Positions 41,813 through 50,438 of a DNA stretch of 64,000 bases are shown here, in pieces. Position numbers and translations under genes: made by a program. Numbering within the stretch: the stretch's first letter is position 1; each line of letters begins with the position of its first letter. Source of the stretch: CAG-103 sp963627135 (GTDB taxonomy: Bacteria > Bacillota > Clostridia > Oscillospirales > Oscillospiraceae); contig CAVFZY010000029.1 of NCBI GenBank assembly GCA_963627135.1, forward strand, positions 7,892 to 71,891, given 5' to 3'. The notes beneath the pieces are model-generated. The model searched no databases. It was given only the letters and a program-made list of their open reading frames with translations, and was not told the origin of the DNA.

Positions 41813-44092
41813 GTGCGAAAGCTGGCATACTGCGCAGGCGGATTTTCGGCTGCGATTTTTCTGGCGCACTTTCTGCTGCCGGCGCGTTGGGTACTGCCTG
41901 GTGCGCTCGCAGCGGTCGTGCTTGCGCTCGTGACGCTGCTGCTCCCGGGGCAGACGCGCCGCCGGGTCATGGTCGCGCTGCTGTCGGCGGCCATCGGCTT
42001 CGGGTGGTACGCCGCAGCCACGGCCCTGCGCCTGACGCCCGCGCAGAACGTCTCCGGTGATGTGCAGACGGTCACGGCGCGCGTGACGGAGTATCCCGTC
42101 ACATATGAGCGCAGCTATGGTCTGACCGTCCTGCTCACAAGTCCGGACGTGCCAAACTGTAAGGCGCGCCTCTATGTCTCCGACGCGGGCGCGGCCGGCC
42201 TGCGCCCCGGCGACGAGATCACGGCGGACGTGAAGCTCCGCCCGTCCACGCTGCGCTACGGGGAGGAAACGGACTCCTACATTTCCAAGGGCATTTACCT
42301 CATTGGCAGTGTGCAGGACAAAACGCTCACGTGCACCGGCGCCTGGAGCCGCAGCTGGCTCTACTGGCCGAAAACCGTCGCCCAGTCGCTCAAGGCGAGC
42401 GCACAGGCCGCTTTCCCGGCGGATGTGCTGCCGTTTGCGCAGGCGCTCATGCTCGGCGATAAATCCGCGCTCTACGCGCAGGATCTGGACATTCCGCTCA
42501 GCACGACCGGCATCATGCACACGGTCGCAGTCTCCGGCCTCCATTTGGCGTTTCTGCTGGGCTTTTTACGTCTGTTCACCGGTAACCGGCGCACGACGGC
42601 GATCATTGGCCTGCCGCTGATGGTCGTGTTTGTTGTCATGGCCGGGTGCAGCCCATCGGTGCTGCGCGCGGCATTCATGACGGCGCTGGTGCTCTTTGCG
42701 CCGCTGCTCGGGCGGGAGAACGACCCGCCGACGTCGCTGCTGACCGCGCTGGCCATCCTGCTGGCGGCCAATCCGTTTGCTGCGGCGAGCATCAGCCTGC
42801 AGCTCTCGTTCGCGTCCATGGCGGGCTTGTTTTGCATCTCCGGTGCGCTGCACCGCGTGCTCGATGCGCGCCTGCTGCCCGCCGGTACGAAGCTCTCGCG
42901 GTCGCGGCGGAAAGTCCGCGCCTTTTTCAGCGCCACCATGGCGAGCTCCGTCGGCGCCATGATGTTCACCGTGCCACTCACGGCGTTGCATTTTGGAAAT
43001 ATCTCGCTCATCGCGCCGGTCACGAACCTGCTGATCCTGTGGCTGCTGCCGGTCGCATTCATCGGCTGCTATCTGGCGGCGCTGCTTGGCCTTGCCTGGG
43101 CGTGGGGCGGCATGGCCCTTGCATGGGTGACGGCGTGGCCGCTACGCTATATCCTCGCGGTGGCAAAAGCGCTCTCCACGCTTCCGGGTGCGGTGCTCTT
43201 TACCGGCAACCGCATGGTTGTCTGGTGGCTCGTGCTGGTGTATGTCATGTTCGGCGCGGCGTGGCTGATCTCCCGCCGGCGCAAGGCGCGCTACTGGATC
43301 CCGGCTGCGTGCAGCGTGCTGGCGCTGTGCGCGGTGCTGACCGTCAACGCCGTGCAGCTGCAGCGCGCATCGACTGTGACGGCGCTCGATGTCAGTCAGG
43401 GGCAGAGCATCGTGTTTTCCAGCGGACGGGCCTGCGTCGTGGTGGACTGCGGCGGTCGCTCTACCGTGGAGGACCCGGGCGACCTCGCGGCGCGCAAGCT
43501 GCTCGCGCAGGGGCACCGCAGCCTCGACCTGCTCGTGCTCACGCATCCGCATGACGATCATGTCAACGGCGTACTGCGCCTGATGCATTGGCTACCGGTG
43601 CGGACACTGGTCATCCCGGCCGCTGCAGATACGACGAAGGCCCCGCTGAGCGACATTCTCGCGCTCGCGGAGGAAAACCACACGGCCGTCGTGCGTGTGG
43701 ACGCAGAGCGAATGCTCACGGCCGGCGGCATTTCCGTGCACCTGTATCCCGAGCCTTGCGCCGGGCAGGAGGACGGCAGCATGATCGTGCTGACCTCCAT
43801 CGGCGCGTATGACACGCTCGTACCCGGCGACGTGGACAGTGCGGCGGAGGCAAAGTTTCTCAGTGGCTGCACTTTTCCCGACGTTGAGCTGCTGCTCGTC
43901 GGTCACCACGGCTCCAAACGCTCCACAAGCGACGCATGGCTCGATGCCATCGCGCCGGACGCTGCGATCATCTCCGTTGGTTACAACAACTACGGCCATC
44001 CGACGGCCGAGACGCTCGAGCGCCTGCAGGCGCACAACATACCGATCTACCGCACCGACCAGATGGGTGATATCACGGTGCATCTTTCGTGA
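41813..44092 (+). CDS. comEC: DNA internalization protein ComEC/Rec2
   Basis: 759 residues from a GTG at 41813 (GAGGGAG upstream). ComEC forms the channel that takes single-stranded DNA across the membrane in transformation. An N-terminal membrane helix pair and an OB-like DUF4131 region (~60-160) are followed by the Competence domain with many helices (~200-490; SGLHLAFLLGFLRLF, MAGCSPSVLRAAFM) and a C-terminal metallo-beta-lactamase domain (~515-755) with THPHDDHVNGVLR, the VPGDVDS Asp and the VGHHGSKRSTSDAWL His. All domains are complete. Followed by holA after 9 bp, as in Bacillus (comEC-yqeN). Confidence 0.95.
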   Translation: MRKLAYCAGGFSAAIFLAHFLLPARWVLPGALAAVVLALVTLLLPGQTRRRVMVALLSAAIGFGWYAAATALRLTPAQNVSGDVQTVTARVTEYPVTYERSYGLTVLLTSPDVPNCKARLYVSDAGAAGLRPGDEITADVKLRPSTLRYGEETDSYISKGIYLIGSVQDKTLTCTGAWSRSWLYWPKTVAQSLKASAQAAFPADVLPFAQALMLGDKSALYAQDLDIPLSTTGIMHTVAVSGLHLAFLLGFLRLFTGNRRTTAIIGLPLMVVFVVMAGCSPSVLRAAFMTALVLFAPLLGRENDPPTSLLTALAILLAANPFAAASISLQLSFASMAGLFCISGALHRVLDARLLPAGTKLSRSRRKVRAFFSATMASSVGAMMFTVPLTALHFGNISLIAPVTNLLILWLLPVAFIGCYLAALLGLAWAWGGMALAWVTAWPLRYILAVAKALSTLPGAVLFTGNRMVVWWLVLVYVMFGAAWLISRRRKARYWIPAACSVLALCAVLTVNAVQLQRASTVTALDVSQGQSIVFSSGRACVVVDCGGRSTVEDPGDLAARKLLAQGHRSLDLLVLTHPHDDHVNGVLRLMHWLPVRTLVIPAAADTTKAPLSDILALAEENHTAVVRVDAERMLTAGGISVHLYPEPCAGQEDGSMIVLTSIGAYDTLVPGDVDSAAEAKFLSGCTFPDVELLLVGHHGSKRSTSDAWLDAIAPDAAIISVGYNNYGHPTAETLERLQAHNIPIYRTDQMGDITVHLS

Positions 44093-44101
44093 GGAAACAC
44101 T

Positions 44102-45157
44102 ATGGCAACAGGAAAAGGAAAAAAGAAGCAGGAAGTGCTCGATTACAGCGCGCAGATCCACACATTGCGCGAGCAGGGCCCAGGGCGGCTGTACCTGCTC
44201 TGGGGCCGGGAGGATTATCTGCGCGAGCAGTATTTGATGGAGCTCAAAAAGCTCTGCCTGCCCGGCGGAGAGGACGACTTCAGCTACCACCGATTTGACG
44301 GTGCCGAGCTCGACTTTCAGGCGCTGGCGGATGCGGTGGACGCGGTGCCGTTTCTGTCCGAGCGCACGCTCATCGAGGTGCGCGGCTTTGACACGAACAA
44401 GTGCCGCGAGGAAGATGCGCAGGCGCTCGTCAAGGTCATCGGCGACCTGCCGGATTACTGCACGCTCGTGTTCGTCATGGGCACGGACTTTGAGCCGGAC
44501 GGCCGCCTGAAGACGACGAAAGCATTCAAAAAATACGGACAGCTCATTCAGTTCACCGCGCAGGGAGAGCCCGCGCTTGTGAAATGGGTCGGCAAGCGCT
44601 TTGACGCTCACAAGAAGCGCATTTCATCCGAGGATGCCCGCCAGCTCATTTTCTTTACCGGCGGCCTTATGAACACCATGATCCCGGAGATCGACAAGAT
44701 CGCGGCCTATGTTCAGGGCAATACGGTCACGCGCGCGGACATTCTGGCTGTGGCGCACCGGCTGCCGGAGGCGGTGGCTTACGAGTTGACCGACAGGCTG
44801 GCTGATCAGGACTATGACGGTGCTATGCGTATCCTCGCAGACCTCCTCGCCGATAAGGCGAACACGCCGATCTTCCTGCTCGCCGTCATCGGTCAGCAGA
44901 TGCGCAGGCTCTATGCCGCGCGGCTCGCGCGCCGTGCGGGCCTCGGCACGGGCGACCTGCGCGCGCTGCTCGGTCTGCCGTTTGACTTCATCGCGGAAAA
45001 CCTCCTGCGTTCGGCCCGAAAATTCTCCGGCCGCCAGCTCGAGGGGGCAGTGCGCCTGTGCGCACAGACGGACTTTGCCATGAAAAATACCGGCGCAGAC
45101 GATACCGAACTGCTCAAGGAGCTGCTGCTGCGCATCGCCGTGGGAGGTGCGGCATGA
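44102..45157 (+). CDS. holA: DNA polymerase III subunit delta
   Basis: 351 residues, ATG at 44102. The delta subunit opens the beta clamp in the clamp loader. The N-terminal ATPase-like domain shows RLYLLWGREDYLREQYL near residue 29 and the SERTLIEVRGFDTNK region; the C-terminal collar helices carry TPIFLLAVIGQQMRRLY and FIAENLLRSARKFS. There is no Walker A, as expected for delta. The comEC-holA order is conserved in Firmicutes. The first ~20 residues are an extra Lys/Gln-rich lead. Stop overlaps the next gene (ATGA). Confidence 0.93.
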   Translation: MATGKGKKKQEVLDYSAQIHTLREQGPGRLYLLWGREDYLREQYLMELKKLCLPGGEDDFSYHRFDGAELDFQALADAVDAVPFLSERTLIEVRGFDTNKCREEDAQALVKVIGDLPDYCTLVFVMGTDFEPDGRLKTTKAFKKYGQLIQFTAQGEPALVKWVGKRFDAHKKRISSEDARQLIFFTGGLMNTMIPEIDKIAAYVQGNTVTRADILAVAHRLPEAVAYELTDRLADQDYDGAMRILADLLADKANTPIFLLAVIGQQMRRLYAARLARRAGLGTGDLRALLGLPFDFIAENLLRSARKFSGRQLEGAVRLCAQTDFAMKNTGADDTELLKELLLRIAVGGAA

Positions 45158-45735
45158 TCCGCATCCGGGAGGCCATCATCGTCGAGGGGCGGTATGATAA
45201 AAATACACTCGCGCAGGTCGTGGACGCGCCCATTCTGGAGACGTCCGGCTTCGGTATCTTCCATGACAGTCAGCAGCTGACGCTGCTGCGCCGTCTGGCC
45301 GAGGCGCGCGGCATCATCGTTCTCACGGACAGCGACGGGGCGGGCTTTGTCATTCGCAACTATCTGCGCGGGGCGATCGACCTGGCGCAAGTCAAGCACG
45401 CGTATATCCCGGACGTGGCTGGCAAGGAGCGGCGCAAGCGCACTGCCTCGAAAGAGGGCAAGCTCGGTGTGGAGGGCATGCGGCCGGAGGTGCTGCTCGA
45501 GGCGCTGCGCCGCGCGGGCGCGACCATCGAGGGCGAGGACGCGCCGCCGCCGGGCGCGCGCATCACGAAGGCAGACCTTTACGCTGCCGGACTCACCGGT
45601 GGGCCGGACAGCCGCGCCGCCCGGCAGCGGCTGCTCACGCAGCTCGACCTGCCCGAGCATCTGAGCACGAACGCGCTGCTCGAGGTGCTCAACGCGCTCA
45701 TGACGCGCGAGACGTTCCAGAATCTGTACAAATAG
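45154..45735 (+). CDS. Toprim protein, ribonuclease M5-like (DUF4093)
   Basis: 193 residues from the ATG at 45154. RNase M5 trims precursor 5S rRNA in low-GC Gram-positives. The Toprim fold is clear: IVEGRYDKNTLAQVVDAPIL (Glu of motif 1) and VLTDSDGAGFVIRNYLRG (DxD motif 2). The C-terminal domain (RITKADLYAAGLTGGPDSRAARQ) belongs to the DUF4093 relatives that accompany M5. The protein lacks the usual M5 neighbours (tatD, ksgA), so the name is by family only. A terminator follows. Confidence 0.85.
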   Translation: MIRIREAIIVEGRYDKNTLAQVVDAPILETSGFGIFHDSQQLTLLRRLAEARGIIVLTDSDGAGFVIRNYLRGAIDLAQVKHAYIPDVAGKERRKRTASKEGKLGVEGMRPEVLLEALRRAGATIEGEDAPPPGARITKADLYAAGLTGGPDSRAARQRLLTQLDLPEHLSTNALLEVLNALMTRETFQNLYK

Positions 45736-45743
45736 CCGAAAAA

Positions 45744-45786
45744 TCGCCGTATCTGAGGCAGAAAACGCCAGATACGGCGAAATTTT
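45744..45786 (+). terminator. Terminator after the RNase M5-like gene
   Basis: A 12-bp stem (TCGCCGTATCTG / CAGATACGGCGA) with a 13-nt loop and TTTTT. Confidence 0.85.
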
Positions 45787-45808
45787 TCGTGCAAATGTGC
45801 CGGGACTG

Positions 45809-45817
45809 TGGTATAGT
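45809..45817 (+). promoter_or_regulatory. Extended -10 promoter of nrdR
   Basis: TGG followed by TATAGT (45812-45817); no good -35. About 55 bp upstream of the ATG. Confidence 0.55.
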
Positions 45818-45872
45818 ACTGTACGGAATTATGTAAAGCAATCGAAAATCCACAATATGGAGGAACCGACGT

Positions 45873-46331
45873 ATGAAATGCCCGTTTTGCGGCTTTGCCG
45901 AGAGCAAGGTCATTGATTCCCGCCCAGCTGAGGAGGGTGCGACCATCCGCCGCCGCCGCGAGTGCCTCGCCTGCCAGAAGCGCTTCACGACCTATGAGAT
46001 CATCGAGACGCTCCCGCTTGTCGTCATCAAGCGCGACGGCAGTCGCCAGAGCTTTGACAAGAGTAAGCTCATCAACGGCATGGTGCGCGCCTGCGACAAG
46101 CGCAAGGTGCCGCTGCCGGTGCTCGAGAAGATCGCCGATGAGATCGAGCAGGAGCTGCAGAGTGCGCTCGAGCGCGAGATCACGACCGAGCAGGTCGGCG
46201 AAATGGTCATGAAGCGCCTCAAGGACGTGGACGAGGTCGCTTATGTGCGCTTTGCCTCGGTTTACCGCCAGTTCAAGGACATTGATACGTTCATGCAGGA
46301 GCTGACGAAGCTCCTTAACGACCGCGGCTAA
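45873..46331 (+). CDS. nrdR: Transcriptional repressor NrdR
   Basis: 152 residues; ATG at 45873 after TGGAGGA. NrdR represses ribonucleotide reductase genes, sensing ATP/dATP. The N-terminal zinc ribbon has CPFC (residues 3-6) and CLAC (31-34); the ATP-cone domain begins near residue 47 with VVIKRDGSRQSFDKSKL. Full length. No nrd gene lies in the window. Its last four bases overlap the 3' end of a convergent gene on the other strand. Confidence 0.96.
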   Translation: MKCPFCGFAESKVIDSRPAEEGATIRRRRECLACQKRFTTYEIIETLPLVVIKRDGSRQSFDKSKLINGMVRACDKRKVPLPVLEKIADEIEQELQSALEREITTEQVGEMVMKRLKDVDEVAYVRFASVYRQFKDIDTFMQELTKLLNDRG

Positions 46332-46705
46332 AAAATATTGCCGAGCGTGATGCGCTCACCGTCGGCGAGCCCCTGAATGCGTACGCGCAGCAGGGCAATA
46401 TCCGCCGCAGCGGACGCGTCTCCGGTCTCCACCGTGCGCATGGCCCGGCGGAACCCCTCCGTCACGGCGTCTGTGCTCTCGTGCGGGAGCATACAGTGGG
46501 CATAGTCCTCGGCGTCGCTCCAGCGAGAGGCCGCTGCGCGCAGCGTCTCGACCGTGCGCGCCGGGTCCCCGGCGGCGTAGCTTGTCTCTGCCTGTGCCAC
46601 GGCGTCGTCGAGCTGTGTGCACATCCGGTTCAGATACCAGAGGTTCCATGCGCACCCGGCGATGAGTACGAGCAGCAGCGCGCCTGCAAACAGTTCCTTT
46701 TTCAT
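46328..46705 (-). CDS. DUF4363-like membrane protein
   Basis: 125 residues on the minus strand. It opens MKKELFAGALLLVLIAGCAW with an N-terminal transmembrane or signal segment (a possible lipobox LIAGC, residues ~14-18), followed by a helical, Ala/Glu-rich domain. Pattern and pairing with a YetF/DUF421 protein match the DUF4363 partners seen in Firmicutes. The start codon overlaps the stop of the yetF-like gene, so both are co-translated. Function is unknown. Confidence 0.8.
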   Translation of the reverse strand: MKKELFAGALLLVLIAGCAWNLWYLNRMCTQLDDAVAQAETSYAAGDPARTVETLRAAASRWSDAEDYAHCMLPHESTDAVTEGFRRAMRTVETGDASAAADIALLRVRIQGLADGERITLGNIF

Positions 46706-47379
46706 CCGAGCTCCTTTGCCGCAAAATAGATTTGTCCGGCGTCATTCATCATCAGCAGGTAGACGTCTTCGATGCACTGTGCGCCGCGCTGCTGCACCTG
46801 TTTTTGCAACCAGCGCTCATCGCGCCCCATGCGTTTGAGATTGTCGCGCAGGATGCGCCCGTTGTTGATGAGAATGGAAAAATAGCCGGTGTCCTCGGTT
46901 TCTATCTGCATCTGCTCGGCTGTGACCGGCTGCTGCGCCGGGGCGAGGATGATGTTGAGCTGGCCATTGGTCTCGAGCACGGCGTATTCCACGCTCGCAA
47001 TGTCGAGAATGCCCTGATTGCGAAGCTCCTGCGTCAGCTCGTCGAGCGTGAAGCGGTTGCGGTGCATGGCCTGCTGGGCGATGCGGCCGCGTTCGATGAT
47101 GAAGTTCGGCCGGCCGTAGAGCAGCTTGCGTAGATGAATGCTCTTGTAGGTCAGGCCGGAGAAGATCAGCTCGCAGCAAAACAGCACCAGCAGCGGAATG
47201 AGTCCATAGCTCAGCGGCAGGGAAGGGTTTTGCAGCGGGATGGACGCAATATCCGCGATGAGCACGGCCACCACCAGCTCGGACAGCTCCAGTTCGCCGA
47301 GCTGCCGCTTGCCCATGAGGCGCATGGCCACGATGAGCGCAAGAAAAATAATCAGTGTCCGGATAAGAATGATCGCCAT
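46702..47379 (-). CDS. YetF/DUF421 family membrane protein
   Basis: 225 residues on the minus strand with AAGGTGG upstream. Three N-terminal membrane helices (~1-75; LIRTLIIFLALIVAMRLMGKRQLGELELSELVVAVLIADIA is the family hallmark in overlapping parts) precede two repeats of the cytosolic DUF421 beta domain (PNFIIERGRIAQQAM and SILINNGRILRDNLKRMG). Members are spread through spore formers (YetF, YcaP, YkjA); a role in spore germination or stability has been proposed. Co-transcribed with the DUF4363 gene. Confidence 0.9.
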   Translation of the reverse strand: MAIILIRTLIIFLALIVAMRLMGKRQLGELELSELVVAVLIADIASIPLQNPSLPLSYGLIPLLVLFCCELIFSGLTYKSIHLRKLLYGRPNFIIERGRIAQQAMHRNRFTLDELTQELRNQGILDIASVEYAVLETNGQLNIILAPAQQPVTAEQMQIETEDTGYFSILINNGRILRDNLKRMGRDERWLQKQVQQRGAQCIEDVYLLMMNDAGQIYFAAKELG

Positions 47380-47427
47380 GAGATTACCACCTTTCCAGGT
47401 TGGTTTAGTTTTTCCGGTTTGTGCGGG

Positions 47428-47455
47428 TTCATACCCGTATATTCATACCCGTATA
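47428..47455. repeat. Perfect tandem 14-bp repeat directly upstream of the dapF ribosome-binding site
   Basis: TTCATACCCGTATA occurs twice back to back (47428-47441, 47442-47455), immediately followed by GGAGG (47456-47460). A small hairpin CGGGT-TCAT-ACCCG (47424-47437) overlaps the first copy. Confidence 0.85.
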
Positions 47456-47468
47456 GGAGGTACCTAAA

Positions 47469-48302
47469 ATGAAGTTTACAAAAATGCAGGGCTGCGGCAA
47501 TGATTATATCTATGTCAACTGCTTCACCGAGACGGTGGACGATCCATCGGCCGCGGCTATCCGCCTGTCCGACCGCCACTTCGGCATCGGTGGGGACGGC
47601 CTGGTGCTCATCTGCCCGTCAGAGGTTGCGGATTTCTGCATGGAGATGTACAATGCCGACGGTTCGCGCTCGGAAATGTGCGGCAATGCCATCCGCTGCG
47701 TGGGCAAATATGTCTACGACCGCGGCCTGACCGGCAAGACTGAACTCACGATCGAGACGCGCGCCGGTATCAAGACGCTCTGGCTGAACGTGGTCGACGG
47801 CGCGGTCGAGACCGTGCGTGTGTGCATGGGCAGCCCAGAGTTCCGGCCGGAGAAGATCCCGGTCGCGGCGACGGGGGAGACTTTCCTCGAGCAGCCGATC
47901 GACGTGCTGGGCGAGACGTGGATCGTCTCGTCGGTCAATACCGGCAACCCGCACTGCGTCACTTACGTGGACGATGCCATGGCGCTGGATTTCCCGCGTA
48001 TCGGCCCCGCGTTTGAAAACCATAAAATGTTCCCTTCGCGGGCGAATATCGAGTTTGTCGAGGTCGTGGACGATCACACGCTGCGCGTGCGCGTGTGGGA
48101 GCGCGGCAGCGGCGAGACGCTCGCCTGCGGCACGGGCTCCACGGCGGCACTGGCTGTCACGGCGCGGCTGGGCAAGTGTGGCGACGAGGCGGATGTGATC
48201 CTGCGCGGTGGCAAGCTGCACATTGTATGGGACCGGGCGCAGAACCTGCTGTATATGACCGGCCCTGCGGCATTTGTATTTGACGGAACGGTCACGCTCT
48301 GA
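47469..48302 (+). CDS. dapF: Diaminopimelate epimerase
   Basis: 277 residues, ATG at 47469. It converts LL- to meso-diaminopimelate for lysine and peptidoglycan. Begins MKFTKMQGCGNDYIYVNCF; the two catalytic Cys lie in SEMCGNAIRCVGKYVYD (~residue 73) and ETLACGTGSTAALAV (~residue 218). Length is standard. It is set apart from other dap genes. The tandem repeat before its RBS suggests special control. Confidence 0.97.
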   Translation: MKFTKMQGCGNDYIYVNCFTETVDDPSAAAIRLSDRHFGIGGDGLVLICPSEVADFCMEMYNADGSRSEMCGNAIRCVGKYVYDRGLTGKTELTIETRAGIKTLWLNVVDGAVETVRVCMGSPEFRPEKIPVAATGETFLEQPIDVLGETWIVSSVNTGNPHCVTYVDDAMALDFPRIGPAFENHKMFPSRANIEFVEVVDDHTLRVRVWERGSGETLACGTGSTAALAVTARLGKCGDEADVILRGGKLHIVWDRAQNLLYMTGPAAFVFDGTVTL

Positions 48303-48338
48303 GTGTGGCTGCGATGATGGTGCAGGAGGTTGTGAGCC

Positions 48339-49034
48339 ATGAAAACGATCATCGGAACGAAAACAGACGTTACCAAAGAGCTGGCGGCGCAGGTCGCGGC
48401 CGTGCTCGCGCGTAAGCCGGAGGCGAACATCTCCATTTCGGCGGTGGACCTGCCGGCAGAAGTGCTCAGTGCGCTTGCTGCCAGTGACATTGCCTTTGAC
48501 AAGGCGACGCTCTTCCAGGCGTGTGAATATTGCGGTGCGGCCGGCAAGGGCGCGTACGCTGTCGGCGCGGCGTTTCAGCCCCTCACGGCGGCAAAGCTGT
48601 TTGCGGCCGTGCACGCCCCGGATCCGGACGCGGACACCGAGCACGCGGCAGACTACGACGCTGCCATCCAGGCGGCCGGCGGGCTCGATCTGGTCATCCT
48701 TGGCCTTGGTGAGCGCGGCCACGTCGCGTTTAACGAGCCGGGTGCCGGTTTTGGCGAGAAGACGCACATCGCCAAGCTCGCGGAAGTGACGCGCGAGGCT
48801 ATCGCTGCGGATTTTGGCACGCTTGAGCAGACGCCGGAGCACGGCATCACGATCGGCATCCAAACGATCCTGGGTGCGAAAATGATCCTGCTCGTCGGCT
48901 TTGGCGCGCGCTGTGCGAAGGCGGCCAACGCCACGCTCACGGGCCGCCCGGAGACGTTTATCCCCGCGTCGTTCCTGCAACTGCACACGGATGTCGAGGT
49001 TTATCTTGACGCGGACGCTGCCGCGCAGTTATAA
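48339..49034 (+). CDS. Divergent NagB-like (glucosamine-6-phosphate deaminase family) protein
   Basis: 231 residues; ATG at 48339 (GGAGG upstream). The fold is recognisable by GGLDLVILGLGERGHVAFNEPG (shown here in overlapping parts: GLDLVILGLGERGH, HVAFNEPGAGFGEKTHIAKL) and the closing PASFLQLHTDVEVYLD. However, the N-terminal phosphate loop GSTP of active NagB is missing, the DEY catalytic Asp position reads CEYC, and the Asp/Asn before GH is Arg (ERGH). His and Glu of the HxxFNE motif remain. It lies before glmM, so an amino-sugar sensing or altered enzyme role is possible. A plain deaminase is doubtful. Confidence 0.8.
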   Translation: MKTIIGTKTDVTKELAAQVAAVLARKPEANISISAVDLPAEVLSALAASDIAFDKATLFQACEYCGAAGKGAYAVGAAFQPLTAAKLFAAVHAPDPDADTEHAADYDAAIQAAGGLDLVILGLGERGHVAFNEPGAGFGEKTHIAKLAEVTREAIAADFGTLEQTPEHGITIGIQTILGAKMILLVGFGARCAKAANATLTGRPETFIPASFLQLHTDVEVYLDADAAAQL

Positions 49035-49043
49035 TAAATCGTT

Positions 49044-49066
49044 GCCCGCAGTGCTTTGCGGGCGAT
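49044..49066 (+). terminator. Weak terminator between the NagB-like gene and glmM
   Basis: A 7-bp GC stem (GCCCGCA / TGCGGGC) followed by GATTTTG. Confidence 0.6.
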
Positions 49067-49087
49067 TTTGATCGGAGGGAAGCATCC

Positions 49088-50437
49088 ATGTCCAAATATT
49101 TCGGTACTGACGGCTTCCGCGGTGAGGCCAACGTGGGCCTGACGGTGGAACACGCCTACCGGATCGGCCGGTTTCTCGGCTGGTATTACGGCCGGGAGCA
49201 GAAGTGCGCGGTCGTGATCGGTAAAGATACCCGCAGATCCAGCTATATGTTTGAAAATGCGCTGTCCGCAGGCCTGACGGCCTCGGGTGCGGACGCCTAT
49301 CTCATGCACGTGACGACGACACCGAGTGTGTCCTACATCGTCCGTTCGGACGATTTTGACTGCGGCATCATGATCAGCGCGAGCCATAATCCCTATACGG
49401 ACAACGGCATCAAGCTGCTCAACAGCGCCGGTGAGAAGATGGAGCAGAGCGTCATTGACGAGATTGAGAACTATCTTGACGGCAATCTGGAGATCCCGTT
49501 TGCCACGGGCGGAGACATCGGCCGCACGCAGGACTATTCCGCTGGCCGCAACCGCTACATCGGTTATCTCATCAGTCTGTCCACACACTCGTACAAGGGC
49601 ATGAAGGTCGGCCTTGACTGCGCCAACGGCAGCACGTGGATGATGGCGAAGAACATCTTCGACGCGCTCGGCGCGGATACGTATGTCATCGGCAATCAGC
49701 CCGACGGTACGAACATCAACCGCGACTGCGGCTCGACGCACATCGAGAACCTGCAAAAACATGTTCGTCTCAACCGGCTGGACGTGGGCTTTGCCTTTGA
49801 CGGCGACGCTGACCGCTGCCTGGCCGTGGATGAAAACGGCTCGGTCGTCAACGGCGACAAGATCCTCTATGTCTGCGCGCGCAACATGCAGACCGAGGGC
49901 CGTTTTGGCAATTCCAAGGTCGTCACGACAGTCATGTCCAACCTCGGCCTGTATAAGGCACTCGACGAGGTCGGCATCGGCTATGAAAAGACGGCCGTCG
50001 GCGATAAATACGTCGCGGAAAATATGCGTGCCAACGGACACCTGATCGGCGGCGAACAATCCGGGCACATTATTTTCGGCAAATATGCCAATACTGGTGA
50101 TGGATTGCTGACGGCCATCAAGCTCATGCAGGTCATGCTTGACCGCAAGAAAACGCTCTCCGAGCTGGCTGCACCGGTGCGCGAGTACCCGCAGCAGCTC
50201 ACGAATGTGGAGGTCGACGACAAAGACGCCACGCTCCACGACCCTGCGGTCGTTGCGGCGGAGCGGGCCGTCACCGAGCGGCTCGGCGACGAGGGACGCA
50301 TCCTCGTGCGTAAGAGCGGCACGGAGCCGGTGCTGCGCGTCATGGTCGAGGCGGCCACGCACGCACTGTGTGAGGAAAACGTTGCGTATGTGATCGATGT
50401 TATGCAAAAGAGCGGGCATCTGATCCGGGTAAGATGA
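49088..50437 (+). CDS. glmM: Phosphoglucosamine mutase
   Basis: 449 residues; ATG at 49088 after CGGAGGG. It interconverts glucosamine 6- and 1-phosphate for UDP-GlcNAc. Opening KYFGTDGFRGEAN; the phosphoserine loop is GIMISASHNPYTDNGIK (Ser ~residue 100), the metal loop AFDGDADRCLAVD, the sugar-binding GGEQSGHI, and the phosphate site RKSGTEPVLRVM. All motifs are intact. Next to it are a NagB-like protein and a GlmU-type left-handed helix protein, giving an amino-sugar group. Confidence 0.95.
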   Translation: MSKYFGTDGFRGEANVGLTVEHAYRIGRFLGWYYGREQKCAVVIGKDTRRSSYMFENALSAGLTASGADAYLMHVTTTPSVSYIVRSDDFDCGIMISASHNPYTDNGIKLLNSAGEKMEQSVIDEIENYLDGNLEIPFATGGDIGRTQDYSAGRNRYIGYLISLSTHSYKGMKVGLDCANGSTWMMAKNIFDALGADTYVIGNQPDGTNINRDCGSTHIENLQKHVRLNRLDVGFAFDGDADRCLAVDENGSVVNGDKILYVCARNMQTEGRFGNSKVVTTVMSNLGLYKALDEVGIGYEKTAVGDKYVAENMRANGHLIGGEQSGHIIFGKYANTGDGLLTAIKLMQVMLDRKKTLSELAAPVREYPQQLTNVEVDDKDATLHDPAVVAAERAVTERLGDEGRILVRKSGTEPVLRVMVEAATHALCEENVAYVIDVMQKSGHLIRVR

Positions 50438-50438
50438 T

